DNA of 64,000 nt. It comes from Siphonodentalium dalli. Taxonomy: Eukaryota; Mollusca; Scaphopoda; Gadilida; Siphonodentaliidae. The DNA is taken from the NCBI GenBank assembly GCA_032622095.1, contig CP136066.1, forward strand, positions 191,572,816 through 191,636,815. The letters run 5' to 3'. Position 1 is the first letter of the stretch; each line of letters begins with the position of its first letter. The notes beneath the pieces were generated by a model, which searched no databases, had not been told where the DNA came from, and saw only the letters and a program-made list of their open reading frames with translations. Shown here piece after piece: positions 45,642 to 59,159 of the stretch. Made by a program: the position numbers and the translations under genes.

Positions 45642-47640
45642 AACTCGATATATGTGCATTGTTTGCACGGACTGTCCGTCGCTGTGTGTGGATATGTGTT
45701 TTAGAATCTTTCACAACCAGTAACTATGCCTACATGGTATACCTGTACGATTTCTCTATCGTCGTCATCGTGTTCATGACATACAATATTTCCAGATTTC
45801 ACATGTATTTGGACGGAAGATATCTCCACCGACTGTATTGTGCGAAATGATCTCCTCTGTCACTTGTTCTATAATTTGATTACTTTGATGAATGAATTTA
45901 TTTACTATCACTTTGAAAAATCCTTCCCACTAAAGCCATATAATGTGAACGTGATACACAGCTGGCCAGTAGGAATGAGGGTGTCTAACGCCAACAATGA
46001 GTTACATAAATCCACCTGGCCTAAGAATTTGCTCTAAAATATAGAGCGAAATTAGGTGGTGTAGTTTTGGATTTCGAACTATCATAAGTGAATCAATTTC
46101 AAAACAACTGATTGTACCACAAAGTGCAGATTGCGCAGCTTCTTTATTTATATATGACTAAATTGGGTTAGTTTGGCATCCAGGAATTATTCTGCTTGTA
46201 CTTTATTTGAGATAATTATATACTGAGTTCTTAGACCAATTAGTTCAATGTAACTCATTGTGCGAGTTAGACCCTGTCAACAGACTCGGTTCCAGTAGAT
46301 GGGCATCACAGTATCCCGTATTACGCCCCGTTAAATATGTATGCATAATTACGCATTTACACTGAGTTACGGCCATATTGGATTCATCCAGCTCCGTTTT
46401 AGTGCTAAGGGACAACATTCTGGATTAGCATTCCATATATGGAATTCATGAATATTCAAAAGTCCATATATGGAATTCTACCCCAGAACTTTGAACTGTA
46501 TACAAAAACGGAACGGGCTTTGATAGATCCATGCAGTATGGTCACAACTCAATGTAAAGGCGTATCATATGCATATATATATTTAGCAGAGAGCGATAAT
46601 ATCGCCCATGGTAGCATGCACAGTCTGTTGTTTCTGGCATTCTAAGACATCTCCAATTTTGCGTGATTTACGCCTATGATAGGGTTGCAAACAAAAGTAC
46701 AGCCCGGGTGAGCCCCACATAATATAGCGTAGGAAGAATTGTCAACACAAACTTAAAATAGTAGCCTGATACATCCCTGTAAATACAGCAGTTTGCTAAG
46801 TGTAGCGATTATTACTGTATTACATATATATCCATCTTTTTGGAAATATAAGTCGCTCTTACTATTAACTCCTATGCTGCGCTACATCAATTATCAGCAC
46901 GTATGACGTATGCATGGAACAGTTTGGTGTACTGTATGTCATCTGAAGTACAATTGCTACACTTTCCATTATCCACACCGTTCGGAAGCTCTCGACAATA
47001 TTGTACGGTGCAGCTTCGGGGCAAAATTGTGTCGCTTCATTTGGATTATAAAAAAGTATGAAATACCTACCTCAATTGGAGCCCCACAGTATATAATGTG
47101 TATTACAAAACACAACTGTGTGCCTCCTAATAGTGAGATAATAGCACCGTCAGCACGCTTGACGTCATGGATACACCGCTTATCTTGAGTTGGACGAGTC
47201 CACTCGCACAATATTTAGGGGGATAAATTTGGCAGGCCTGCTCGACGTGTCTGCATGGGTGAATTCGCGTGCGAAGTTTCAAAGTGTTGAGACACAACGA
47301 CGTAATCATCTATCGAAACTGACTTCGCTAAGTTCGCTTGTACACATTTATACATTGTGAACACCCCCTGTGTTTGCTTGCACATTGTCAGTCGATTGAA
47401 TACCAAGATTCAATCTAGTTTCCCCATACGTCGTACACGACTGCCTCTGGTTGATCACTCAGTTTCGCTCACATCTGGGCCATTTGGGGAGAATTTACGT
47501 GCTAATTATGCACGCTTCAGTTGAACGCTGTAAGGGGGAGCCACTCTATTTATTTGGTAAAATCGCTGTTCCGGTGCACTGAGGCAGCTTTTCGTGGTGT
47601 TTCGACCTATTGTACTGCTTCCGTTTGTCAGTTATATGAC
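45642..47640. other. Noncoding right half of piggyBac element
   Basis: No further transposase domain is present. Two CCATATATGG words sit at 46433-46442 and 46464-46473. Short open frames at 46910-47410 have no recognised domain. Confidence 0.5.
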
Positions 47641-47647
47641 ATTGAAA

Positions 47648-47712
47648 CCACTACTAGATAACTCGTAGTGGCGACCTGCGAAGGTTGCGTACTACGAGAT
47701 AACTCGTAGTCG
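47648..47712. repeat. Right subterminal palindromes of piggyBac element
   Basis: CTACTAGATAACTCGTAG (about 47652-47669) and CTACGAGATAACTCGTAG (about 47692-47709) mirror the left pair; the second ends 14 bp from the element terminus at 47723. Confidence 0.75.
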
Positions 47713-47727
47713 CACCCAACGTGTTAA

Positions 47728-48600
47728 ACATTTGTATCTGCAGACTGAAGGCTTAGCTATGGTAGGTACTACTCTGCACATGCTGCTAAGATTATATTAC
47801 TTAGATGTGAATATTATATGTTCCAAAATGTTCCATTGGTGGAACCTATGAAAGTTTTTTTGGAGATATATAGATGATGGCATTGTATTTGTTAATATGA
47901 ATATTGAATCATTATTAGATATTCTTAATGGCTTACGCAATGCTTATCCAAAACACATTAATTTGGATGTTTCGGTTAGTAAATTTAAAGTTGACTTCCT
48001 TGATATTACTTTCAGTATTAATCATGAATTGTTTTATAACCAAGGCTTACATTTGGGCCTCTATCAAAAGCCATTTAATATATATTCTTATACTCATTTT
48101 AAGAGTGGCCATCCTGTTAGTGTATTTATTGGTATTATCAAGGCGGAATGCCATCGTTATTTTAGACAAGCCTCTTGCAGGGATGATTACCAATTCTATA
48201 TTAACCTTTTTCTGATTAGACTCACTAGATGTGGCTACCATGAAATCTTTTGTTAGTAGGCATATCATTCCATATGATATCCTTTACAAGAAAGAATTTG
48301 GCTGTATACCTACCAGTACAGGGAGTACACACCTTTTAGGGGCATACCAACATGCCTCTTTGGATGCTAGTGCAGGCATATCTCCTTTGAATCCTGTTAA
48401 TACTTCCTAATATAACAGGTCTCCACCTACTATTTATGTACCAGCGTATTATCTAAGTCTACTAATAACCATAAAAGGGCACGTAATTTGGTGCACCTAT
48501 CTTCTAATGTTACATTTTGCCATAAAGTCGGTACTAAACTTATCACAATTTTGCTTACTAAAAAGCGACTACATAAAAAGTTATTTCATTACTTATAATA
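47728..48600 (+). pseudogene. Penelope-like reverse transcriptase, 3' part
   Basis: Directly after the piggyBac TTAA the frame gives LYLQTEGLAM, then after a shift FWRYIDDGIVFV (47857-47892), which carries the catalytic YxDD box. This is followed by FKVDFLDITFSINHELFY, LGLYQKPFNIYSYTHFKSGH and AECHRYFRQAS (47980-48180). A further frame near 48475-48595 reads RARNLVHLSSNVTFCHKVGT and LLTKKRLHKK, a typical distal segment. A GIY-YIG endonuclease domain was not recognised. Joined with 42590-43340 it forms one broken reverse transcriptase gene. Confidence 0.7.
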
Positions 48601-51595
48601 TTATTCTCTATATATATGCAGTGGCCTGTAATATGTCACACTCTAGCATACTTTAGAAATTACCAGTTATCTTTAATTTTCATGAACCCGATGGTCTATG
48701 GTATTAGTTCACATATATTATCCTGAGGATCAACTGTAATATCTAATTGAATATTCTCTATAAAGTATCAGTTACTGAACCTTTATAACATACTTTTTTG
48801 CTTCTCACATACAGATGTCTCACTCCTGTTGGGAAATTAATTATTTCGCAATCTTTCTAATGTCTGTAAGACATCTGTGTCATACCTGTCATCCGAAGAG
48901 TTACAGTCACTGAACCTCTCAAAGATTCTGACTGTTCCTGACATTTTACAGTGTTTTGACCAACAAAACAATGTTTATAAGTTGTTCAAAGTAAAAATGG
49001 TAGCACATTCATACATCTGTTTGTTGGTAGTCACTATAGCACATCGATTTTCGCCTCATCACTCAATTCAACGTTTTTATATATAGACACCCGTCGAATT
49101 ATTCTACACATCTCATGTCCACAAGACATACTATATAGAAGATTCCACAAATCAATGAACCATGGGCTCAGAAAGAAAGTGTTATACAGATTGTATCATT
49201 AGTATCTATTCTCAGACATACACTTTGACTTCTCCTGTTAATATCATCCTATCCTGCCCCTGCTATCTACATTCCATCGGTCTATTTTTAGATCTTGCTC
49301 ATATTTTCTTTTAAAATTCACGTGCCGTATCGCACGTGACATCGCGATCAGCAGATACTTTTTACCATTTTATGCCTTCCGCCAACAGCAATAATTATAT
49401 TCGCTCTGAAGTGTACTGATTTCTTGTAAGTTTTTCACTGTTATCCCGTTACTTTGACACATAATTGTTAGTAATTTTACCGGTCTTTATATTGATAATT
49501 ATTATGGAACTTTGAACTAATTATTGATTGCAATTGACTTTTCTCCGTAGTTCGAACTTTAAGACTGAAATTGGGATTATTCTGATTTAGCAGTAAAATG
49601 TTACTTTATCTACTTTTTAAACCTTTGACTATTCATGGTTTCCTTGAGTGAACCACTTTATGTGTATCTGTCACCATATGTTCACATCATGTTCACTGTG
49701 ATCTATATATAATCATTGTTTACCCATATAAATCTATCATACTCAATCACACACCTTCATTTGTCGTAAAGATAAAAAACCACCCTTGATCTTTAGGATT
49801 GATTGTCACCTGGTGCGGCATTTTAGTCGATATCACCTGGCCACATGCCAGGGGCACTTAACCGGAGTATGCTTATTTCAGCCAAACCTTGGCTGTTTAT
49901 TTCACAGGAGTTTCTGGGATAACCTGTGTGTCGGCTCAGAACATGCGTGCCAATTGAGGAGAACACGCGAAGGATTTGTGTAAATGTTAGCCCAAACGAC
50001 ATTTCGAAGTAACGACTGCTTTGTTGTTTATTTCGAGGAATAATACCGCATCATATGAATTCAGCCCAAATATATTGACAGGTGTCAAGGGTCAAACTCA
50101 AAACTGAGCAATAAAAAACTAATATTAATAAATACCGAGTATATTTAATTTAACGCCAATGGGTCGTTTATGTGCGTTCAAGAGTGTATTTATGCCTAAA
50201 GCAAAGTGAAATAACGATCTTAAAATGAATTGGCCGGTATATTGTATTAGTTATCAGGGTTACCAGGATCGTAGTTGTATAAATTACAATATATTTTTAT
50301 GCTAAGATAATTGCGTGGTAATTTGTTTGCAATTTATTGATCGGTATTCAGGTCCCATATATGGAAATTCCAAATATGGAAAGTGACGTGCGCAAAACAG
50401 CTGCATCTGGGTCAGATATATTTATAGCGAAGAAATGTTGTCAAATTGCACGTCTGAATACGCGTCTTATTCTCACTTATACCGTGTTTATATCAGTTTT
50501 ATTCTATGTGTTGTTGTGTATTGTATTACTTTGATCAAGGTTGCGCTTTTGTTATTCTCACAAAAGGTAAATTTGATGCGTGTTTGATGCGTGTTTACAT
50601 TTCAAAATTTCGTCGGCCATGTACAGTAACACTACAGTGCGACGGAATTCCATATCCTTAATTACGAGACTAATTTATCGAATGAGGTCAAATTTTCGCA
50701 TATAACTTATAAGAAGACTCGTATGTTATTCTGCACCATTCTGACGAGTGCTGAAATTCGCATTATTTTCGTTTTTATCGAAAAATAATCGTTCTCTATG
50801 TAAATTTTTTCAACCAAAAAAAAATTCATTGTTTTGCCAATTTCAAGCTAGTTTATAGCATGGTCATGGCATAATTTGACATAGCGAGTGTCGGTAGACG
50901 TTTCTTGAGTGTGCACAACAAATTTTGGTCCCAACGAAGCAGGCTAAAATCCTGAAATTTGTCAATTTTACTTTGCGTGTGAAGAAAATATTCATTTAAA
51001 CTTCCAAAATTGGTTGAAATATGCTCAACAACATTCAGTTGAATGGTGACATTATTTATAGTCACCGACTAACTTCCACGATGAATCAAATTTGTTTTTA
51101 TTGGTAACAATTATGTCGCGAGAGATAAAAATGTAAATTTTTTAAAGAAAATGTAAAATTTTAGCTCATTTTAAGACTTTAATTGCTTGTAGATCGGTGT
51201 TAATTATCCACGTCAATGATGTCATGTCACGCTTGTTAATAATTCATTTGTTCGGAAATACTTATTGGGGGTCGAAATGTATAAAATTTAACTACCACCA
51301 CTTCCAAAAACAACACCAATAAACAATAACGCTCTTTGTTCCATGCAATGGAAATGGCTATTTATTGTCCTGATATCAGTGATATAAATGAATGCCTAAA
51401 ATTAGTATTATCCTGAAATAAATTTATGCCACTTTGGCGAACATGGGAACCACGGTACAATTTATGCCATTTAGGCACACTTCAGAGTGAAATCAGGGCT
51501 TATATTTCGGCGAAAATCCAAATCTAGATTCTCGTAAATATTCTCGCAAATTACCCTGGATTCTCGTGAAAAAGTATATATGGATTCTCGCTAAA
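48601..51595. other. Intron 2 of gene B, no supported gene
   Basis: AT-rich. A CACGTG(C/A) inverted pair (TCACGTGCCGTATCGCACGTGA) is at about 49319-49340. Paired CArG-type words occur at 50355-50379. No exon with family motifs was found. Confidence 0.45.
50355..50379. promoter_or_regulatory. Two CArG-box words
   Basis: CCATATATGG (50355-50364) and CCAAATATGG (50370-50379) both fit CC(A/T)6GG, the SRF/MADS consensus, 15 bp apart start to start. No promoter or gene is recognised next to them, so this may be chance. Confidence 0.25.
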
Positions 51596-51599
51596 TCAG

Positions 51600-54335
51600 A
51601 TGAAATATATGCCTTGGAAATATAGCAAATCGTTTAATGCTTTATAATTTTTGTTTTTCGGAGATTTATATATATGCTTAAAGACATATTATGGACTTGT
51701 TATGGACTTTTTCAGGTGCGAGAAATTGATAAGTTAGTGCTCAGGGACTTTGCCAAATCACTGAAATTTTCCACAAAAATCTGCCACACCACTTCATAGA
51801 GAACATCGTCTGAACTACTCCAAATTGTAAATATTTACATCTCGATTCGGGGCGCAACTATCGGCTATAATTAAACAAAAACTGTATTTCAAGAAATCGT
51901 TTAATGCTTTAGAATTTTGGTTTTCGGAGATTTATATATATGCTTAAAGACATATTATGGACTTGTTATGGACTTTTTCGGGTGCGAGAAATTGATAAGT
52001 TAGTGCTCAGGCACTTTGCCAACCTGGGGAATTTTATCATTCTACTAACATCACTGAAAATTTCCCAAAAAATCTGCCACACCACTTCATAGAGAACATC
52101 GTCTGAACTACTCCAAATTGTAAATATTTACATCTCGATTCGGGGCGCAACTATCGGCTATAATTAAACATAAATGATTTCGCCATCGAGAGTCATTGCA
52201 TTTAACTAATATATAAGAATGACGTTGTGTATCATCCATTTGGATTAATATTCGTAACGAATAACTACTTTGAGAAAGATTATTCTTAATTTCTATTTGA
52301 TCACTCTGCCCGGTGTCTGCCGGAGTGTTTCACATCACTTTAATCAAGGAAGACTGTTCAGAAAAACTGTATTTCAAGAAATCGTTTAATGCTTTAGAAT
52401 TTTGGTTTTCGGAGATTTATATATATGCTTAAAGACATATTATGGACTTGTTATGGACTTTTTCGGGTGCGAGAAATTGATAAGTTAGTGCTCAGGCACT
52501 TTGCCAACCTGGGGAATGTTATCATTCTACTAACATCACTGAAAATTTCCAAAATAATCTACCACACCACTTCATAGAGAACATCGTCTGAACTACTCCA
52601 AATTGTAAATATTTACATCTCGATTCGGGGCGCAACTATCGGCTATAATTAAACAAAAATGATTTCGCCATCGAGAGTCATTGCATTTAACTAATATATA
52701 AGAATGACGTTGTGTATCATCCATTTGGATTAATATTCGTAACGAATAACTACTTTGAGAAAGATTATTCTTAATTTCTATTTGATCACTCTGCCCGGTG
52801 TCTGCCGGAGTGTTTCACATCACTTTAATCAAGGAAGACTGTTCAGAAAAACTGTATTTCAAGAAATCGTTTAATGCTTTAGAATTTTGGTTTTCGGAGA
52901 TTTATATATATGCTTAAAGACATATTATGGACTTGTTATGGACTTTTTTGGGTGCGAGAAATTGATAAGTTAGTGCTCAGGCACTTTGCCAACCTGGGGA
53001 ATGTTATCATTCTACTAACATCACTGAAAATTTCCAAAATAATCTACCACCCACTTCATAGAGAACATCGTCTGAACTACTCCAAATTGTAAATATTTAC
53101 ATCTCGATTCGGGGCGCAACTATCGGCTATAATTAAACAAAAATTATTTCGCCATCGAGAGTCATTGCATTTAACTAATATGTAAGAATGACGTTGTGTA
53201 TCATCCATTTGGATTAATATTCGTAACGAATAACTACTTTGAGAAAGATTATTCTTAATTTCTATTTGATCACTCTGCCCGGTGTCTGCCGGAGTGTTTC
53301 ACATCACTTTAATCAAGGAAGACTGTTCAGAAAAACTGTATTTCAAGAAATCGTTTAATGCTTTAGAATTTTGGTTTTCGGAGATTTATATATATATGCT
53401 TAAAGACATATTATGGACTTGTTATGGACTTTTTCGGGTGCGATAAATTGATAAGTTAGTGCTCAGGCACTTTGCCAACCTGGGGAATGTTATCATTCTA
53501 CTAACATCACTGAAAATTTCCAAAATAATCTACCACACCACTTCATAGAGAACATCGTCTGAACTACTCCAAATTGTAAATATTTACATCTCGATTCGGG
53601 GCGCAACTATCGGCTATAATTAAACAAAAATGATTTCGCCATCGAGAGTCATTGCATTTAACTAATATATAAGAATGACGTTGTGTATCATCCATTTGGA
53701 TTAATATTCGTAACGAATAACTACTTTGAGAAAGATTATTCTTAATTTCTATTTGATCACTCTGCCCGGTGTCTGCCGGAGTGTTTCACATCACTTTAAT
53801 CAAGGAAGACTGTTCAGAAAAACTGTATTTCAAGAAATCGTTTAATGCTTTAGAATTTTGGTTTTCGGAGATTTATATATATGCTTAAACATATATTATG
53901 GACTTGTTATGGACTTTTTCGGGTGCGAGAAATTGATAAGTTAGTGCTCAGGCACTTTGCCAACCTGGGGAATGTTATCATTCTACTAACATCACTGAAA
54001 ATTTCCAAAATAATCTACCACACCACTTCATAGAGAACATCGTCTGAACTACTCCAAATTGTAAATATTTACATCTCGATTCGGGACGCAACTATCGGCT
54101 ATAATTAAACAAAAATGATTTCGCCATCGACTCGATGGCATCGAGAGTCATTGCATTTAACTAATATATAAGAATGACGTTGTGTATCATCCATTTGGAT
54201 TACTATTCGTAACAAATAACTACTTTGAGAAAGATTATTCTTAATTTCTATTTGATCACTCTGCCCGTTGTCTACCGGAGTGTTTCACATCACTTTAATC
54301 AAGGAAGACTGTTCAGAAAAACTGCATTTCAAGAT
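51600..54335. repeat. 485-bp satellite, one partial and five full units
   Basis: The word TTAATGCTTTA marks unit starts at 51634 (a shortened unit of 267 bp), 51901, 52386, 52871, 53355 and 53842, with spacings of 485, 485, 484 and 487 bp. Units are nearly identical; the last is more diverged at its right end and holds a duplicated CATCGACTCGATGG near 54125. Each unit contains TGTAAATATTTACATCTCG, GGGGCGCAACTATCGG, CGCCATCGAGAGTCATTGC and GTTTCACATCACTTTAATC. Single diverged copies lie at 23930-24275 and inside the MITE at 56673-57564. Confidence 0.95.
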
Positions 54336-54399
54336 CACCAAACAACTTTCCTTTTTAGGGCCACCACATCTTTCCAAAGATGTACTTCTTCCATTTTGC

Positions 54400-54695
54400 T
54401 ATCAAAGACCGAAAAATGTCGTTAAACTAGAGATCCAAATACCCACTAAGGGCCCCTATATCTTGAAATATTAAAGACCGAGAATGTCGTTAAACTATAA
54501 AGACCGAAAAATGTCGTTAAACTATAGAGATCCAAATACCCCCTATATCTTGAGATATTATAAAGACCGAAAAATGTCATTAAACTATTAAAGACCGAAA
54601 AATGTCGTTAAACTAGAGATCCAAACATCCCGATCCCCTATTTTTTTTAGATAATTAAGAACGAAATATGTCGTTACACCATTAATACATAATTT
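54400..54695. repeat. AAAGACCGAAAAATGTCGTTAAACT minisatellite
   Basis: About six copies of a 25-35 bp unit (AGACCGAAAAATGTCGTT, with TAAACTA joints) alternate with an AGATCCAAATACCCC segment. It adjoins the 485-bp satellite. Confidence 0.85.
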
Positions 54696-54699
54696 GTGT

Positions 54700-56230
54700 T
54701 TATGAAAGTCTGGCACCCATTAGCAGTTTGTTTTCAGTACATTTTAATATTCATTGGAACGTAAACAATTATTCGCTGACAGAAATCATGTTAATATCGC
54801 CTTTCGTTACTGGTTTCCTCTACTCAAATATTTCTCACTGCTCAATACTTATAATTAAAAAAAATGTTCTGTGTTTTGTGTCACTTCTTAATAGCATTAT
54901 GTATTCTGCTATTGGCAAGAAACAAAGTTGCAGTATACCTTAAAGGTACGGAAGGCCTTGGTGGGTATCCTGTGAACATATTTCCACCTGTCAAAAACCG
55001 CTGCAAACGAAAATAATATTCAAATATAGACATACTTTGTTAATATACAAATGAGAAATATCTCATAAACAGTATGTTATTGTCGTAAATTTGACGATTG
55101 TTTGACAAAGCATAAAAAGTTACTTTCTTGTTCCATTTAGTGCCGAACAGCGGCGGTTCTTCGTTTAGAGGATTCGTCACAGGGTTATTTGGAACTGATG
55201 ATGATATCGGTGAAATTTTGACCTTTTAACATATTACACCTCTCCTTAAGACTACATATGCATACACTTTCTCTTTCTCTCTTTCTATAACATACACATA
55301 TACTATTTAAATGCCTAATTTAGCCCTTCGGCTATAAACTTCATTCGGCCTTTTGCATACACTCCCAATTACACTGTTAGAAAAAAGCCCGTCTCTGAGA
55401 CCGCGCATTGTCGGTACCATCCTTTGACCGTTAAACACAGGGTCATGCTGTAGCATGTTCCACGGTATAAAACCGTTTAAGTAACTGACAGACTGTAACC
55501 AGTAACTGTTAGACCATTGTATTTTTTATGGTTCAACACCATTTAATTAATATCAAGACCATAAATAATAAAGGTCAGACAAAAGTATTTTTCATGGGTC
55601 AACACCAATTTTTTGCTCTTAATTTGCTAGTTTACTGTAGAATTAGCCAGGTTCCCATGATGACAATATGATTACGATTCGTATGTTTTTGAATGGTTGA
55701 AACTAGTATTATTCGTAACTGAAAAATACATCTTAGTTCTTCTGTTACGATCATAGTTTTGATGAAATGTAAATCTTCAATGCATAATGTGATAGACAAT
55801 ACTTATGAAACTTTGCCGTTTGCAGAGGATCAAACTTGTTATCTGCCTCGTGGAATTTAATTTGGCAAAAAGGCCGTGCATGTGTATGTGTTCGCCTTTC
55901 ACTAACTACTGTATAAATATGGCTGTAAATAAAAAATGATACTAGTAATAGCTGATAAGCCAACCCATTACTATGCAGTTACGAGTAATACTAATTTCGA
56001 CCATTCTAAAACATGAACTGGCATGCCCTTTTAAGACATAACAAGAACAAAGCTACTTGTTTCATAGTTAAAACTCAAATTTATGTACATGCAAAAGTAA
56101 AACATATTAATGGCATACTTTTTGGTAACATGTAAGTCGTGAAATTGTCCAGTCACTTCTAAACACAGTTTTTGTTTTAACAGTTGAATCTGTACATCAT
56201 GACAATACAGTACCTGTCAGATGAAGTGGT
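54700..56230. other. No recognisable feature
   Basis: Noncoding intron 2 sequence. A weak direct repeat (TTCATGGGTCAACACCA-type words near 55530 and 55590) is the only structure noted. Confidence 0.45.
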
Positions 56231-56234
56231 ATTT

Positions 56235-56672
56235 TTAGGCGCACCTTTATCAATTGGGATACTGAGCGCCTAATTTAAAAAAAGGCGTGATTATAGCACA
56301 ATACCAAAAATCTTTCGCGCTTATTATTGCGATAATGAACGCAAAATATTGTGATACTAAGCGTGCTAAATTTCATACAGACCCGATAGTGTTATATTTA
56401 TATAGATAAATACTGTGCATATAGTGTACATATAGCATTTACAACTATAATTATTCATAGATCTAAAACATTGTCTCTATTTAAACAATAAACAATATTG
56501 AAGAAGCAATAATTTGATTTAAATGTCACAATTTTGAGCGCAAGATGTCGCAATAATATGTGCAAAATATTGAGATATTAAGCACAAAATATTGCAATAA
56601 TATCACAAGCGACACGCTTATAAGCATTTCCACTTGCAGTATTATTGTGATATTGGGTAAAAAATAGCGTGC
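56235..56672. repeat. Degenerate inverted ATTATTGYGATAT repeats
   Basis: Words such as GCGCTTATTATTGCGATA, GCAAAATATTG and GCAATAATATCACAAGC occur in both orientations, suggesting an old inverted-repeat element that ends at the TTAA of the next MITE. Confidence 0.45.
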
Positions 56673-57564
56673 TTAAAGGGATACTGTACCCAAATGTTGT
56701 TGTTAGTTTCTTTAGTCTCGGAGTTGTAGAATAAGGGAATAAGGTAACCAGATTTTCATTATTTGAAAGTCTGTTGAGTACGAAGTAATGTTACGGATGG
56801 CAGATTAGACGGAATGCGAAAATACCAATTGTCGTTGTCGAGTAATTTTTGGACAGTTTTCAAGCAAATGTATCAAATAAATGTTATTTTATATGCATGC
56901 TAGTACCATATACTCATTAAGTCATTGTATAGTCACTAGTCAGTGAGTGGCTTGAGTTTACGACCCCATATCAACAGAATTGTTTACATGATCATGTGTG
57001 TCACGCTTTGCCCAATACACTATCCGTTAATTATTTTGATGATGTCTTGTACGCGGATATTCGTAATTTAATTTATGAAAAATTATTAACTTTCATTTTA
57101 AAGACATATTATGTACTTGTTCTGGTGCATTAAACTTCTCAGTTAGTATCCATGCGCTATGCCAACTGAAGGAATGTAGCATTCTACTAACATTGCCGTA
57201 AATCTCCATAGAAAACATCGTCTGAACTACGCTCAATTGTAAATATTTACTACTCGATTCTGGACGCATCTATCGGCGATAAACTAACGAAAACGATTTC
57301 ACCATCGAGAGTCACTGCATTTAATTAATATATAAAAATGACGGTGTGTGTTGTCAATTTGGATATACTATTTGAAAAAATTACTACTTTGAACAAAGTT
57401 ATTCTCCAATTATATTTGATTGGCCTACCGGAGTGTTTCACATCAATTTAACCTATTCACGTGAACGTTTACAGAATACATCTTCGACTCAAATTACTTA
57501 GTTTTCTATATATTATCGATATTAGATAGTTGTTAATTGAAAATGGCGTACAGTACCCCTTTAA
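56673..57564. mobile_element. TTAA-flanked MITE containing the satellite core
   Basis: TTAA at 56673-56676 and 57561-57564 flank an 884-bp element with ends AGGGATACTGTACCC and the complement of GCGTACAGTACCCCT (13 of 15 match). From about 57095 to 57450 it is clearly related to the 485-bp satellite unit (GACATATTAT, GAACTACGCTCAATTGTAAATA, CTATCGGCGATAA, CACCATCGAGAGTCACTGC). No coding capacity. Confidence 0.75.
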
Positions 57565-57599
57565 TATACCACTTCTTTTGACTGGTACTGTATATCAAT

Positions 57600-58840
57600 A
57601 ACAGCTAGTTGGGATTGAAATCTTCAAGACAACAGCAGATCCCATAATAACTGTGTGTGATTACTTGGCGACAATGTTCTCCTGTAGTCGCACATTTTCC
57701 GATGAAATTTTACAGCATGATGCATCAAACTGTATACTGGTATCACGACACTATCATCAATATCAGTGAGTCATCCAAATATAGTTTGATAAGAACATCC
57801 AACCAATAGTCCACTCCCGGTAAATTGTCGTAATAACTTGACGATAACATGACGAATGATAACAATGTCTCATATCCACACGTTTCAATGAAAATTGATT
57901 AACACGGGATGAATTGGTAATTGTAAAGTTGTACGTTGTAAGTTGGAATTGTAGATATGTGATCATCCGTCACTGCGTGGTGTCAGTTCATTGTTTACGG
58001 TGTTGTTGACATTGAAGCTCTTGTGAATTACACTGGTGCATACAGTACATGTATATACTCTCTGGTAAATGTACATGCATGTGCTTTGAAACAATCAGAA
58101 CACTGTCAACTGGATTGAACATCAGGTCCTTGTCAACATTCTAATAGTAATAGCTGCTCGTTATTATTGTCACTATTGGTTGACATCGAAGCTCGTGTTA
58201 ATTTTACCTGTATTCTATTGTCTCAGTAAATGTGCCAGTGCTTTGATAGTCACAGAACTGTCTATTTCAACATCAGCACTGAGTCCTATGATGTCAGGTT
58301 ACAGCCGACATCAGATCATGCCATGAATCTCTACTCCAAATCGCATACGGCCCAGTTGTCACAATTTAGAGGAAAATGTCAATGATTAAGCTGGTTTTCG
58401 CAGAATTGAAACCTGTCCGGTTAACAAACGAACCGAAATCAGACCGTCTTAACAACTGTCCACACCAGAAAAGGTAACATTTTACCAAAATACAATAGTT
58501 TGTAAAGCGACTGCGATCAATTACATAAAATGGCGATCGATATAAAATAGGTGAGTGCTAAAGCAGGGAACTTATCTTAATTCGTACTCAAGATACGATG
58601 GACCCGCATAACACAGAATGAATGCCGGATCATTGTATTGGATACAAACAATTAATAATACATATTAAAGGAATATTATTCTGAAAATTTGTTAGTATTT
58701 TCTTTCAATATACCTATATTATATAATTAAAATGTCCAATTTGCCCAAATAGTCTTGTGTTTGATCGCTAATTTTGTTTTTGTAACGAAATAAAAAAAAA
58801 ATCCGAAGAATGCCGAAGATCTTATGTTGCAGACGAAGTG
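57600..58840. other. Noncoding; weak direct repeat
   Basis: A loose repeat of about 190 bp is visible (TTGTTGACATTGAAGCTC near 58000 and TTGGTTGACATCGAAGCTC near 58178). No supported gene. Confidence 0.4.
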
Positions 58841-58905
58841 ACGTGATTGAAGTCACATGATCAGTGGGCGGTGTGGTCACGTGATTTAACACGTGACAAT
58901 AACGT
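58840..58905. promoter_or_regulatory. Cluster of CACGTG and TCACATGA motifs
   Basis: GTGACGTGATTGAAGTCACATGATC, then TCACGTGATTTAACACGTGAC, gives two CACGTG and two related sites in about 55 bp. It could be an E-box enhancer; no adjacent gene is recognised. Confidence 0.35.
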
Positions 58906-59159
58906 AGCGATTGCCGTTACTATTAAAGCAAAACGATCTCATCCATCTGGATGTAGTCGGGGTCAATGTCTTCCGTTTATGTATTCTTCAAACGTTGTTG
59001 TAACTGGTGTGGCAATTTATCATTGTCGTATGCTGTTTGTCTATGTATATATGACATTTGGCATATATCATCGACCTCTTTGTGTCAATTACGCATAACA
59101 ATAACATTATAAAAGACATAAACGTTGGCCGTGGTCAGCTTGAACATTCAATCATATAT

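Larger units (their letters stand above)
43341..47727 (+). mobile_element. piggyBac element in TTAA, inserted in Penelope-like gene
   Basis: TTAA at 43341-43344 and 47724-47727 flank a 4379-bp element. The left end CACGTTGAGTGC and the complement of the right end GCACCCAACGTG match at 11 of 12 positions. Both ends carry subterminal copies of a perfect palindrome built on ACGAGATAACTCGT. The transposase gene occupies 43710-45641. About 2 kb of noncoding DNA lies between its stop and the right end and may include later insertions. Precise TTAA insertion and a nearly open transposase suggest recent activity. Confidence 0.85.

Noticed and set aside
50355-50379. SRF-type enhancer
   Set aside because: Kept only as a low-confidence motif pair; AT-rich DNA makes CC(A/T)6GG words fairly likely, and no target gene is adjacent.
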